From: Sphingomonas arvum
GTDB lineage: Bacteria; Pseudomonadota; Alphaproteobacteria; Sphingomonadales; Sphingomonadaceae
Reading direction: 5' to 3'
Assembly (NCBI RefSeq): GCF_026013565.1
Contig: NZ_JAPDOB010000001.1
Location: 62,001-126,000 of the forward strand
Length of the DNA: 64,000 bases
Of this stretch, positions 53,364-60,820 are shown piece after piece. The first letter of the stretch is position 1. Each line of letters starts with the position of its first letter. The notes beneath the pieces are model-generated. The model saw only the letters and a program-made list of their open reading frames with translations, was not told where the DNA came from and made no database searches. Made by a program: the position numbers and the translations under genes.

Positions 53364-53966
53364 ATGCCCCATCGCTTCGCCATTGCCGTCCTCCCCCTGC
53401 TGGCGACAGCGGCCCCGGCCGCTGCCGCGCCCGCGCGGGAGACGGCGGTGCTTGCCGGGGGCTGCTTCTGGGGCATGGAAGCGGTGTTCGAGCATGTCCG
53501 CGGCGTCACAGACGTCGTCTCCGGTTACGCGGGCGGGTCGGCGCGGGACGCCACCTATGCCGCCGTCAGCACCGAGCGGACCGGCCATGCCGAGGCGGTG
53601 CGCATCACCTATGATCCGCGCCAAGTCAGCTACGGCCAACTGCTCGCCATCTTCGCCCGCGTCGCGCACGACCCAACGCAGCTAAACCGCCAGGGTCCTG
53701 ACACCGGCCCCAGCTACCGCTCCGCGATCTTCCCGCAGAACCCCGCCCAGGCCGCTGCGGCTCGCGCCTTTCTCGCCAGTCTGCGGGCGTCCGGCCGCTT
53801 TCGCCAGCCGGTGGTGACCCGCATCGAGAACGGCAGCTTCACGCCCGCCGAAGCGGCGCACCAGGACTTCGCCCGTCGCTATCCGTCTCACCCGTACATC
53901 GTTGTCAACGACCGGCCCAAGGTCGCCGCCCTGAAGCGGCGCTATCCCGCTTTCTTCCGCGGATAG
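53364..53966 (+). CDS. msrA: Exported peptide-methionine (S)-S-oxide reductase
   Basis: MsrA repairs methionine-S-sulfoxide in proteins. The 200-aa protein has a signal peptide (MPHRFAIAVLPLLATAAPAA) and the MsrA catalytic motif AGGCFWGMEAVFEH with the nucleophilic Cys. The export signal places it in the periplasm. The stop lies 16 bp before the left target duplication of the transposon. A fused MsrB domain is absent. Confidence 0.94.
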   Translation: MPHRFAIAVLPLLATAAPAAAAPARETAVLAGGCFWGMEAVFEHVRGVTDVVSGYAGGSARDATYAAVSTERTGHAEAVRITYDPRQVSYGQLLAIFARVAHDPTQLNRQGPDTGPSYRSAIFPQNPAQAAAARAFLASLRASGRFRQPVVTRIENGSFTPAEAAHQDFARRYPSHPYIVVNDRPKVAALKRRYPAFFRG

Positions 53967-53990
53967 GAACAAACCGCTGTCCTACACGTA

Positions 53991-54015
53991 GGCAATTATA
54001 TACTTGAGAAAGCAG
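53991..54015. repeat. Left terminal inverted repeat of the IS1595-family element
   Basis: This 25-bp end starts ggcaattatatacttga and matches the reverse complement of 56661-56685 with two differences. The flanking tacacgta is the left copy of the target duplication. Confidence 0.9.
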
Positions 54016-54023
54016 ACTCAGGT

Positions 54024-54254
54024 TTGTCTATTTGTGATCAGGACGGCGAGCTAACCGATTCGGTGATCACTCCAGAGATGGAGGACGCTGGCGCGATGAC
54101 TATCCTCGACGCCGATATGGACTCAGTAAGCTTCCAACAGCTGGCGAGAGAGGTGTTCCTGGCAATGCTGTCGGCTTCGGCCAAGGCGGCAGATCAGAGA
54201 GAGCACGTTCTGTCTCTGCAGCCCGGTCCGCCATCGAACCAATCTCACGGCTGA
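54024..54254 (+). CDS. Small protein of unknown function, transposon passenger
   Basis: A 76-aa reading frame starting at a TTG (54024) or a GTG (54063). It contains VITPEMEDAGAMTILDADMD then FQQLAREVFLAML, a pattern I associate with short alphaproteobacterial proteins beginning ITPEMIEAG. The last 155 bp overlap the 3' end of the converging 207-aa gene on the other strand, so one of the two ends may be longer than the real protein. Function unknown. Confidence 0.45.
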   Translation: MSICDQDGELTDSVITPEMEDAGAMTILDADMDSVSFQQLAREVFLAMLSASAKAADQREHVLSLQPGPPSNQSHG

Positions 54255-54723
54255 ACTCTAGGAAGCTTTCGTAATCGGCAAGCTTGCTGGCGCGTGCCTC
54301 GCTCGGGATTGCTGGGGTGACGCGGTGCTTCCAGCCGAACAGCCGCGCGTCATCCCGCCTCAGCCAAAGCCAGTGAACAATCTCGTTACGCCTGGCCTTG
54401 TTAGCCGCCACCCATTTTACGATTTCGCGAACCTCATCGAATTGCGCTTTATGGGCGTCGGTAAGATCGGGATGCACTTGCTCCCAAGTCCGCGTAAGTC
54501 GCCTTAGGGCCTTCAACCGGTTATCGGGCGAGAGATCTTCGGTCAGTGCTTGGGCCAGCATCTCGTCACTGTGCACGAGCTTCGCTAGGATGCCTTCCAG
54601 CGAAAGGTCCAACCAGCTCCACGTTGCCGCTACGGAGCCGATCGCAGCCAACTGGTTGATTGTTGGCCACGCGGTGCTGGGGATGCCCTTCATAGGCGAC
54701 GGGTGAGAAGGGTCGAAAGGCAT
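54100..54723 (-). CDS. Helical protein with HEPN-type RNxxxH motif, transposon passenger
   Basis: A 207-aa, mostly helical protein. The segment LTDAHKAQFDEVREIVKWVA then KARRNEIVHWLWLRRDD contains R-N-E-I-V-H, the Rx4H form of the HEPN ribonuclease motif, near residue 110. A WSWLDLSLEGILAKL helix lies near residue 35. I do not recognise a named family. HEPN proteins often act as RNA-cutting toxins or defence effectors; activity here is inference only. The start could be ATG 54723 or ATG 54693; the former overlaps the start of the divergent 39-aa gene in a shared CATG. Confidence 0.65.
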   Translation of the reverse strand: MPFDPSHPSPMKGIPSTAWPTINQLAAIGSVAATWSWLDLSLEGILAKLVHSDEMLAQALTEDLSPDNRLKALRRLTRTWEQVHPDLTDAHKAQFDEVREIVKWVAANKARRNEIVHWLWLRRDDARLFGWKHRVTPAIPSEARASKLADYESFLEFSREIGSMADRAAETERALSDLPPWPKPTALPGTPLSPAVGSLLSPYRRRG

Positions 54724-54841
54724 GTCAGAGACCGATCAGAAGCGAGAGGACGAGGTTTTAAAGCGGATGCTGGCGACCAAGCCGAAGCCGCACAAGCCTT
54801 CACAACAGGAACAACGGACCGGGACGCCTGAGAAACGGTAG
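54722..54841 (+). CDS. 39-aa protein, transposon passenger
   Basis: A very short frame reading MSETDQKREDEVLKRMLATK and then PKPHKPSQQEQRTGTPEKR. The LKRMLATKPKPHKP part resembles the tail of many small proteobacterial proteins (LKRMLxTPPKPHK). Its ATG shares the CATG at 54721-54724 with the ATG of the divergent HEPN-motif gene, so the two promoters must sit inside each other's genes. Function unknown; partner to the neighbour is possible. Confidence 0.5.
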   Translation: MSETDQKREDEVLKRMLATKPKPHKPSQQEQRTGTPEKR

Positions 54842-54885
54842 GAACGCGATTTGACCGCACGCGCTTGCGAATGCAGGAGAGCGCC

Positions 54886-55143
54886 GTGCCACTCTATCAT
54901 ATCCAGCTTCGCACCGAGTCCCATGTCCAGACAGCGTTAGACGTTGAGCGAGACGATCTCACCGCCTTGCGGAAGGAATTGGCCCAGTTCGTCGGACGGC
55001 TACTGATGGATCATGCAGATCAAATCTGGGTCGATGAGGATTGGCGCGTCGATGTGACCGACGACACCGGGCTCATCCTCTTCGTCATGGAAATTCAGGC
55101 CACCGACTCGGCTGCAACGATGAGCTACCGCCCAAACCGATAA
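54886..55143 (+). CDS. Small DUF6894-like protein, transposon passenger
   Basis: An 85-aa protein from a GTG at 54886 with CAGGAG upstream. The pattern PLYHIQLRTESHVQTALDVE, a helix DDLTALRKELAQFVGRLL, then WRVDVTDDTGLILFVMEI resembles the small DUF6894 group of alphaproteobacteria. No function is known. Base composition fits the transposon rather than the flanks. Confidence 0.6.
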   Translation: MPLYHIQLRTESHVQTALDVERDDLTALRKELAQFVGRLLMDHADQIWVDEDWRVDVTDDTGLILFVMEIQATDSAATMSYRPNR

Positions 55144-55221
55144 ACCCGTGCTTTCGTCGGGCCTACTGGTCGCAATAAGTCAAAGGCCGCCGTAGCCCGA
55201 GAGCCACGGCGGCCAGAACCG

Positions 55222-55416
55222 TTAAAGAAGACTGAGCTGGTTGGAGTCACCACGCTTGCCGGTGTTGATCTCAGAGACCCGTCCCTGATTCCATCCTAGC
55301 TCAGCAGCGATGTCGTGCTGGTTCTCGCCGATGGCAAGCCTAGCACGAACCCAGCGGTAGTTCTCTTCGTTAAGTGGCGCACGGATGCGCTTCTTCTTCG
55401 GCTCGTCGAACAACAT
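55222..55416 (-). CDS. Small helix-turn-helix protein, transposon passenger
   Basis: A 64-aa basic protein. The segment NYRWVRARLAIGENQHDIAA then ELGWNQGRVSEINTGKRG is an HTH of the sigma-like/Xre type. The ATG at 55416 has GGAGG with 8-base spacing. It may regulate the transposase or the passenger genes; this is inference from position. Confidence 0.6.
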   Translation of the reverse strand: MLFDEPKKKRIRAPLNEENYRWVRARLAIGENQHDIAAELGWNQGRVSEINTGKRGDSNQLSLL

Positions 55417-55727
55417 GGGAGTGTTCCTCCATGAAGGCAGCCGACGCTTGACGTGGAGTCCGTTCTGCGGGAAAGGTCCCGCGTCGGGAGTGTTCCAGAC
55501 TGTGCGCGCCGACCAGGAATGCACAGTTTGCCCCGACACAGGGCTCGGTGGTTGCACACCGGGCCCTAGCCATTTTGGGACAATCGACTCCTCTTATTCG
55601 TAAGAGTCGCATCTGAGTCGAGTCCGAATGTTCTCCGTCCCCGCTATCCACGAACAAAGGCCGCTCAAATCAAGAACGCGTCCAGCGCTTGCGAGGGCTT
55701 CCTATACGGACAGGTTCCTCAAACAGC
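55417..55727. other. Gene-free stretch within the transposon
   Basis: 311 bp with no supported gene. A perfect 6-bp hairpin with a TTCG loop (ctctta 55591-55596 / taagag 55601-55606) overlaps an alternative stem cgactc (55585-55590) / gagtcg (55603-55608). It may be a transcript end for the transposase on the minus strand. Confidence 0.4.
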
Positions 55728-56657
55728 TTAGGCTGCGAGCGAACTAGTCCGCCGATAGGTGAGACGCTTGCCGGCGATCCCCTTGAGGGCGATGTCCGCA
55801 CGCTCACGGTCGCTGATGTCCTTGGTGGAATAGCGGAAGTCGAACTCGGCAAGGTAGCGGTGCAGGTGAGCAGCGCTCCAGTGGTGGTAGGTGCCGATCA
55901 CGCCACGCTTTAGGATGGAGAAGAAGTTTTCAGCGGTGTTGGCGTGGATGCCGCCCTTCTTGGCGAACTGGAGGCCAGCGTGCAGCACGCGGCCATGACC
56001 GGCGAACTCCTTGCCGATCGACCAGTAGAAACGAGCTTCGTCCGTCATGAGGGTGGAAGCGCGGTCAACGTTAGTGACCAGCGCCGCACGGACGTTGCCG
56101 TGGTGAATGTTGGCAACGTGGAAGGAGCGGGCGCGACCGTCGCGCTCAACAAGGGTGACAACCTTCTTCTTGGGAGCAACGTCACCCGAGAGGCGCTTGC
56201 GCTTCGCACCGCCGATGTAGGCTTCGTCTGACTCGACAACCTTGCCGGGTCCGCCGAGCGGGCCGGGGTTGTGGTCAGTCATGGCCTCACGGATGCGGTG
56301 CATCATGAACCATGCGGTCTTGTAGGTAACGCCGAGCATACGCTGAATTTGAGCAGCGCTCATGCCCTTCTTGCTGGCGCACAGCAGGTGGTTGGCGAGC
56401 AGCCACTTGTTCAACGGGATCTTGGAGCGCTCGAACACAGTACCAACCGTAACGGTGAACTGCTCACGGCACTTGTTGCACTGGAGCAGACCGTCGCGGT
56501 GCTTCTTGCCTTCAAGCCGCGTCACATCGGCCGAGCCACAATGCACGCACTCCGGCGTATCACCCCAGCGGAGAGCTTCTAGGTGCTTGCGAGCCGCAAC
56601 CGGGTCGATGAAGCGAGGGGCAAGAATGTCGTCCATGAGAAGCATATGCTCGCTCAT
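55728..56657 (-). CDS. tnp: IS1595-family transposase (ISXO2-like domain)
   Basis: A 309-aa intact transposase. The N-terminal zinc ribbon is CVHCGSADVT ... LQCNKCREQF (about residues 37-64). An HTH region follows (SAAQIQRMLGVTYKTAWFMM). The ISXO2-like catalytic domain has acidic residues in VESDEAYIGGAKRKR, LMTDEARFYW and NTAENFFSILKRGVIG. The ATG at 56657 (MSEHMLLMDDI) lies just inside the right inverted repeat; an in-frame TTG at 56672 lies within the repeat itself. It should move the whole element. Confidence 0.93.
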   Translation of the reverse strand: MSEHMLLMDDILAPRFIDPVAARKHLEALRWGDTPECVHCGSADVTRLEGKKHRDGLLQCNKCREQFTVTVGTVFERSKIPLNKWLLANHLLCASKKGMSAAQIQRMLGVTYKTAWFMMHRIREAMTDHNPGPLGGPGKVVESDEAYIGGAKRKRLSGDVAPKKKVVTLVERDGRARSFHVANIHHGNVRAALVTNVDRASTLMTDEARFYWSIGKEFAGHGRVLHAGLQFAKKGGIHANTAENFFSILKRGVIGTYHHWSAAHLHRYLAEFDFRYSTKDISDRERADIALKGIAGKRLTYRRTSSLAA

Positions 56658-56660
56658 AGG

Positions 56661-56685
56661 CTGCTTTGTCAAGTATATAAGTGCC
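56661..56685. repeat. Right terminal inverted repeat of the IS1595-family element
   Basis: Reads ctgctttgtcaagtatataa and then gtgcc; its reverse complement matches 53991-54015. The right target duplication tacacgta follows directly. Confidence 0.9.
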
Positions 56686-56741
56686 TACACGTAACCAAAA
56701 AGGTTAGCACTGCTGCGAATCGGAACCGCAGGAGTGTTTTC

Positions 56742-57305
56742 ATGAACGACCTCGACGCCACCATCTGTGAGCTACTAGACACGCTGATCGAGCGCGAGGG
56801 CGGTTACGTGAACCATCCCGCCGATCGTGGGGGTCCCACCTGCTTCGGCATCACCGAAGCGGTGGCCCGCGCCCACGGCTATCGCGGCGCAATGGCCGCT
56901 CTGCCGCGCAGCGAGGCGGAGGACATCTACCTGCGGCTCTACTGGAACCGGCCGCGCTTCGACGAGGTCGCCAAGCGCAGCGTTCGCATCGCCGCCGAGT
57001 TGTTCGACACCGGCGCCAACATGGGCCCGGCCGTCGCCGCCACCTTTCTCCAGCGCGCGCTCACGGCGCTGAACCGCAACGGCAAGGACTTCTGCGATCT
57101 GGTGCCCGACGGCCGGATCGGTCCGCGCACGCTGGCGGCGCTCGACGGATATCTGCGAACCCGCGGGCAGGGGCGCGGCGAGACCGTGCTGCTGCGCGCA
57201 TTGGAAGCGCTCCAGGGCGAGCGTTACCTGCGCCTCGCGGAGAAGCGCCCCGCCAACGAAGCGTTCCTGTACGGCTGGCTCGCGAACCGCATCGGTGAAC
57301 ACTGA
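56742..57305 (+). CDS. GH108 endolysin (N-acetylmuramidase)
   Basis: A 187-aa peptidoglycan hydrolase. The GH108 domain starts at LIEREGGYVNHPADRGGPTC, with the catalytic Glu in EGG and the GFGIT-like CFGIT. A C-terminal PG_binding_3-type part (DGRIGPRTLAALDGYL) follows. No signal peptide is present, so it needs a holin, which is the next gene. The ATG has CAGGAG upstream. The pair resembles phage or gene-transfer-agent lysis genes. The transposon sits 56 bp upstream and may have displaced its promoter. Confidence 0.9.
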   Translation: MNDLDATICELLDTLIEREGGYVNHPADRGGPTCFGITEAVARAHGYRGAMAALPRSEAEDIYLRLYWNRPRFDEVAKRSVRIAAELFDTGANMGPAVAATFLQRALTALNRNGKDFCDLVPDGRIGPRTLAALDGYLRTRGQGRGETVLLRALEALQGERYLRLAEKRPANEAFLYGWLANRIGEH

Positions 57306-57371
57306 GCACCCAGACTAACCCGTCTAGGTGTCGCCTTTGTCCCCTTCCAGCACTGACCCAAGGACCCGACC

Positions 57372-57782
57372 ATGCTGATCGACGCCATCATCGCCCCCGT
57401 CTCCAAGCTTCTGGACAAGCTCATCCCCGATCCGCAGGCGCGCGACCGGGCCAAGCTCGAGCTGCTCAAGCTGGAAGGCGATCAGGAAGCCGCCGCCATT
57501 GCGCAGCAGATGCAGGCGATCGTCGCCGAGGCCAGTTCGGCCGATCCCTGGACCAGCCGCGCGCGGCCAAGCTTCCTCTACGTCATGTATGTGCTGGTGC
57601 TATGGGCCATTCCCATGGGCCTGATCAGCGCCGCGGACCCGGCCAAGGCTACCGCCATCGCCAACGGCATGACCGCCTACCTGCGCGGCCTGCCCAACGA
57701 ACTCTATACTCTCTTCGGCACCGGCTACCTCGGCTACACCGCGGCCCGCACCTGGGGGAAGGTCAAGGGCGCCGAGAAGTAG
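57372..57782 (+). CDS. Holin, 3TM family
   Basis: A 136-aa protein: an N-terminal amphipathic part, a charged helix (LELLKLEGDQEAAAIAQQMQ), then membrane helices FLYVMYVLVLWAIPMGLIS and ELYTLFGTGYLGYTAART. This is the phage 3TM holin type. It follows the endolysin by 66 bp. Together they would release the muramidase across the inner membrane. Confidence 0.85.
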   Translation: MLIDAIIAPVSKLLDKLIPDPQARDRAKLELLKLEGDQEAAAIAQQMQAIVAEASSADPWTSRARPSFLYVMYVLVLWAIPMGLISAADPAKATAIANGMTAYLRGLPNELYTLFGTGYLGYTAARTWGKVKGAEK

Positions 57783-57786
57783 GCGC

Positions 57787-58920
57787 TCACGTCCAGTAAA
57801 GGATGCGGGCGGCGGGCAGGCGCCGCTCCACCTCCGTGAAAAACCAGCCCTTGAGTTCGGCCATGACTTCGGGCGGATAGACGAACTTGGTGGACCCGAA
57901 CTTGGTTCGCTTCTCCGCCCGCAGCTCGGGCTCCATCTCCAGGTCGGAGCCCGGATACCAGCTGCGCAGGACCTCGCGGCTGCCGGGTGTGAAGCGGTGG
58001 GTGATGAGTTCGGCGGTGAGGTCGAGGTTCGCCACTCCGCCCAGCGCCGCTGCGGCCTGGTCAAGTAGGTCGCCATAAGCCTCCTGCCAGCCGGCCGCCG
58101 CAATGATCGGCGCAACCGTCAGCCCCACCGGGTAGCCGGCATCGGCCATCCGCCGCAGCGCCGCCAAGCGTTCGGCGACCCGGTCGGTCCCGCCCTCGAA
58201 GCGGGCATAGGCCGGCGGGTTGACCGACGCCCGCATCCGGGTCCGCCCGCCATGCTCAAGGCCCAGCATAGGCTCGACCGCAGCGAATTTGCTGGTAAAG
58301 CGCAGCTGCACCGGTGCGTCCCACTGGCCGAAGTGCTCGATCAACGCAGACAGCGACCCGGTCAGATGCTCCAGCGCGAGCGGGTCGGTGTAGCAGCTCG
58401 CCTCGAACGTGGTGCCCTCATGGCTGCGCGCTTTGGACCGCGACGTGATCCGCCCCTGGCCAAGATAGCCGGGCAGCACGGCCAGGATCTCGGGCAGGTT
58501 GGCATAAGCGCGCGTGATCGGCGGCCCGCCGAGTGAGCCCGCCAGGTAGCAATAGCTGCAGTGCGCCGGGCAGCCCTCAGCCAAGTCCACCCGCCAGTCG
58601 GCGCTCGGCGCGATCGGCTGCAGCTTCAGCTTGGACGAGGGTGCGGTGACGATCGCCAGCGTCCGCTTGGCCTCCGCATAAGCCTTCCGCTCGTCTTCCT
58701 GCTTAGGCAGCCGCACCTGGTTGCCGGACAGCTCGGTCACCTCGATCCCCAGCCCCGCGCAGCGCTCAGCCATTGCCCGCCCATGCGCCCACTCCCGCGC
58801 CGCCGCGGTGATCAGCACCCGCTTGGGCCGCCACAAGCGGGCCGTGCGGGCCGGGGAGGGTGCGAGGCTAGCCACGAAGTCAGTGAGCGAACCCCACGGC
58901 CCCTTGTTCCGTCCGCCCAC
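57787..58920 (-). CDS. Radical SAM protein, spore-photoproduct-lyase type
   Basis: A 377-aa radical SAM enzyme with the CxxxCxxC cluster motif in EGCPAHCSYCYLAGSLGG (about residues 116-133). It has the SPL-like layout: an N-terminal segment (KRVLITAAAREWAHGRAM), FEASCYTDPLALEHLTGSL, and VGLTVAPIIAAAGWQEAYG. In Bacillus, SPL repairs the spore photoproduct in UV-damaged DNA. Alphaproteobacteria form no spores, so the true substrate is uncertain; another thymine lesion is possible. It converges on the holin gene with a 4-bp gap. Confidence 0.85.
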   Translation of the reverse strand: MGGRNKGPWGSLTDFVASLAPSPARTARLWRPKRVLITAAAREWAHGRAMAERCAGLGIEVTELSGNQVRLPKQEDERKAYAEAKRTLAIVTAPSSKLKLQPIAPSADWRVDLAEGCPAHCSYCYLAGSLGGPPITRAYANLPEILAVLPGYLGQGRITSRSKARSHEGTTFEASCYTDPLALEHLTGSLSALIEHFGQWDAPVQLRFTSKFAAVEPMLGLEHGGRTRMRASVNPPAYARFEGGTDRVAERLAALRRMADAGYPVGLTVAPIIAAAGWQEAYGDLLDQAAAALGGVANLDLTAELITHRFTPGSREVLRSWYPGSDLEMEPELRAEKRTKFGSTKFVYPPEVMAELKGWFFTEVERRLPAARILYWT

Positions 58921-58955
58921 CCTTGGTAGGGCCTCGCCGCAGCCGATCGGCCCAA

Positions 58956-59031
58956 GCCGCTTTAGCTCAGTTGGTAGAGCACCTCATTCGTAATGAGGGG
59001 GTCACAGGTTCGAGTCCTGTAAGCGGCACCA
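58956..59031 (+). tRNA. tRNA-Thr (anticodon CGT)
   Basis: A full cloverleaf can be drawn: acceptor GCCGCTT/AAGCGGC, D stem GCTC/GAGC with loop AGTTGGTA, anticodon stem CCTCA/TGAGG with loop TTCGTAA (CGT), T stem ACAGG/CCTGT with loop TTCGAGT, and an encoded CCA. It reads ACG codons, frequent in this GC-rich genome. Confidence 0.97.
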
Positions 59032-59055
59032 TTCTCCGTCTTGCGAAGGGGCGGC

Positions 59056-60048
59056 ATGAGCGAGCCCGGCATGATCGACAGCTTCGGACGGCGGATCAGC
59101 TACGTCCGCCTGTCCGTCACCGATCGCTGCGACCTCCGGTGCCGCTATTGCATGGCCGAACGCATGACGTTCCTGCCGCGCCGGGACATCCTGCGCCTGG
59201 AGGAGATCGTCGACTTGGTCAGCATCTTCATCGCACGCGGGGTCAAGCGGGTGCGGCTCACCGGTGGCGAGCCGCTGGTCCGGCGCGGCATCATGGACCT
59301 GGTTCGCACCCTTGGCAGCCGCATCGGCCATGGTCTCGACGAGCTCACCCTCACCACCAACGGCACTCAGCTGGAGAAGGTCGCCGAGGGTCTGCGTGAG
59401 GCCGGCATCAAGCGGATCAATGTCAGCCTGGACAGCCGCAATCCGCAGCGCTTCGCCCACATCACCCGCCGCGGCGCGCTCGCGCCTGTGCTGCGCGGAA
59501 TCGCCACGGCCCAAGCCGCGGGCCTTCACGTCAAGATCAACATGGTGGCGCTCAAAGGCCTCAATGACGATGAAATCGCCGACATGCTGTTGTGGTGCGG
59601 CGCGCAGGGCCACGACCTGACGCTGATCGAAACCATGCCGCTGGGTGCCGTTGAGGACGACCGCACCGAGCATTACCTGCCGCTCGACGAAGTGAAACGG
59701 CAGTTGGAGCGCAGCTTCAGCCTGCGACCGAGCTTCCAGCGCACGGGTGGCCCGGCCCGCTACTGGGACGTCGAGGGCGTGGACGCCAAGCTCGGCCTGA
59801 TCACGCCCCTCAGCCAGAATTTCTGCGCCGGCTGCAATCGCATCAGGGTTGCCGCCACCGGCACCGTCTATGGCTGCCTCGGCCATGACCAGAAGGTGGA
59901 ATTGCGCGAATTGCTGCGGGAAGGGGGTAGGGAGCGGGTCAACGCCGCGCTGGACGAGCTGCTGGCCGGCAAGCCCGCAGGTCATAATTTCCACATCTCC
60001 GCCGCCGCACCTGCTGTCGGCCGCCACATGAGCGTCACGGGCGGTTGA
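59056..60048 (+). CDS. moaA: GTP 3',8-cyclase MoaA
   Basis: MoaA, a radical SAM enzyme, makes 3',8-cyclo-GTP in the first step of molybdenum cofactor synthesis. The 330-aa protein has the N-terminal CxxxCxxC (CDLRCRYC), RLTGGEPLVRRG, and the C-terminal second cluster motif FCAGCNRIRVAATGTVYGC. The C-terminus is GG-ending (SVTGG), as usual. ATG 59056 has GAAGGGG upstream. It overlaps the TauE-type transporter gene by TTGA. Confidence 0.96.
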   Translation: MSEPGMIDSFGRRISYVRLSVTDRCDLRCRYCMAERMTFLPRRDILRLEEIVDLVSIFIARGVKRVRLTGGEPLVRRGIMDLVRTLGSRIGHGLDELTLTTNGTQLEKVAEGLREAGIKRINVSLDSRNPQRFAHITRRGALAPVLRGIATAQAAGLHVKINMVALKGLNDDEIADMLLWCGAQGHDLTLIETMPLGAVEDDRTEHYLPLDEVKRQLERSFSLRPSFQRTGGPARYWDVEGVDAKLGLITPLSQNFCAGCNRIRVAATGTVYGCLGHDQKVELRELLREGGRERVNAALDELLAGKPAGHNFHISAAAPAVGRHMSVTGG

Positions 60049-60800
60049 GCACAGCGACGGCGGCCTTCGACGGCCAATGGGCGCTGGCTCTTTGCATGTT
60101 GATCTGCGCGGCGCTGTACAGCAGCGTCGGCCACGGCGGCGCCTCGGCCTACCTCGCCCTGCTGGCCCTGTTCGGCCTGCCGCCCGCAATCATGAAGCCG
60201 ACCGCGCTGGTCCTGAACCTGATCGCCGCCGGCCTTGGCTCCGTCCGGTATGTCCATGCCGGCCAGTTCCGGTGGCGAACCCTGTGGCCGTTCCTCATCG
60301 GCGCCATTCCTTTCGCCTTTCTCGGTGGCTGGCTGAAGCTTCCGGGCGACACCTACAAGCTGCTGGTGGGCCTAATGTTGCTGCTGTCAGCGCTGCGCCT
60401 GCTGTGGCCGCGCGAGATCCGTGCGCTGCGGGAAACCAGGGACCCGCCGGTGTGGCTCGGCATCCTGCTCGGCTGCGGTATCGGCCTGCTGAGCGGTCTC
60501 ACCGGCACGGGCGGCGGCATCTTTCTCTCGCCACTGCTCCTGTTCTTCGCCTGGTCCGCGCCCAAGCCGACCAGCGGCGTCGCCGCCGTGTTCATCCTGT
60601 GCAATTCGGCCGCGGGCCTGCTCGGCAATCTCGCTTCGGTGGGGGCGCTGCCGCCAAACCTTGAACTTTATGCCGGCGCGGTGCTCGCGGGCGCGCTGAT
60701 CGGCACGACCCTCGGCATTCGCCTGCGCGCCCCGGTCATCCTGAAGTCTCTAGGGCTGGTGCTGGTCGTCGCCGGAACCAAGCTGCTCGGGCTCTACTAG
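60045..60800 (+). CDS. TSUP family transporter (TauE/SafE type)
   Basis: A 251-aa membrane protein with about eight helices and family motifs SSVGHGGASAYLALLALFGL and the internal repeat GIGLLSGLTGTGGGIFLSP. TSUP proteins export or import sulfite, sulfonates or other small anions. The location beside moaA hints at sulfite linked to a molybdoenzyme, but this is inference. The start is a TTG overlapping the moaA stop. Confidence 0.88.
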   Translation: MSTATAAFDGQWALALCMLICAALYSSVGHGGASAYLALLALFGLPPAIMKPTALVLNLIAAGLGSVRYVHAGQFRWRTLWPFLIGAIPFAFLGGWLKLPGDTYKLLVGLMLLLSALRLLWPREIRALRETRDPPVWLGILLGCGIGLLSGLTGTGGGIFLSPLLLFFAWSAPKPTSGVAAVFILCNSAAGLLGNLASVGALPPNLELYAGAVLAGALIGTTLGIRLRAPVILKSLGLVLVVAGTKLLGLY

Positions 60801-60820
60801 GCGCAGAGCGGCCTTCCGCT

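Larger units (their letters stand above)
53983..56693. mobile_element. IS1595-family transposon with passenger genes, including target duplications
   Basis: The 8-bp target duplication tacacgta is at 53983-53990 and 56686-56693. The element proper is 53991-56685 (2,695 bp). Its ends are inverted repeats of about 25 bp (53991-54015 and 56661-56685), beginning GGCA, with a few mismatches. The 8-bp duplication is what IS1595-family elements produce. Inside are an intact ISXO2-type transposase (minus strand) and about five small passenger genes with lower GC than the host. It interrupts the space between msrA and an endolysin gene. Confidence 0.92.

Noticed and set aside
55585-55660. tRNA-like fragment within the transposon
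   Set aside because: A 6-bp hairpin and a gagtccgaa stretch recall tRNA arms, but no acceptor, D or T stems can be paired.
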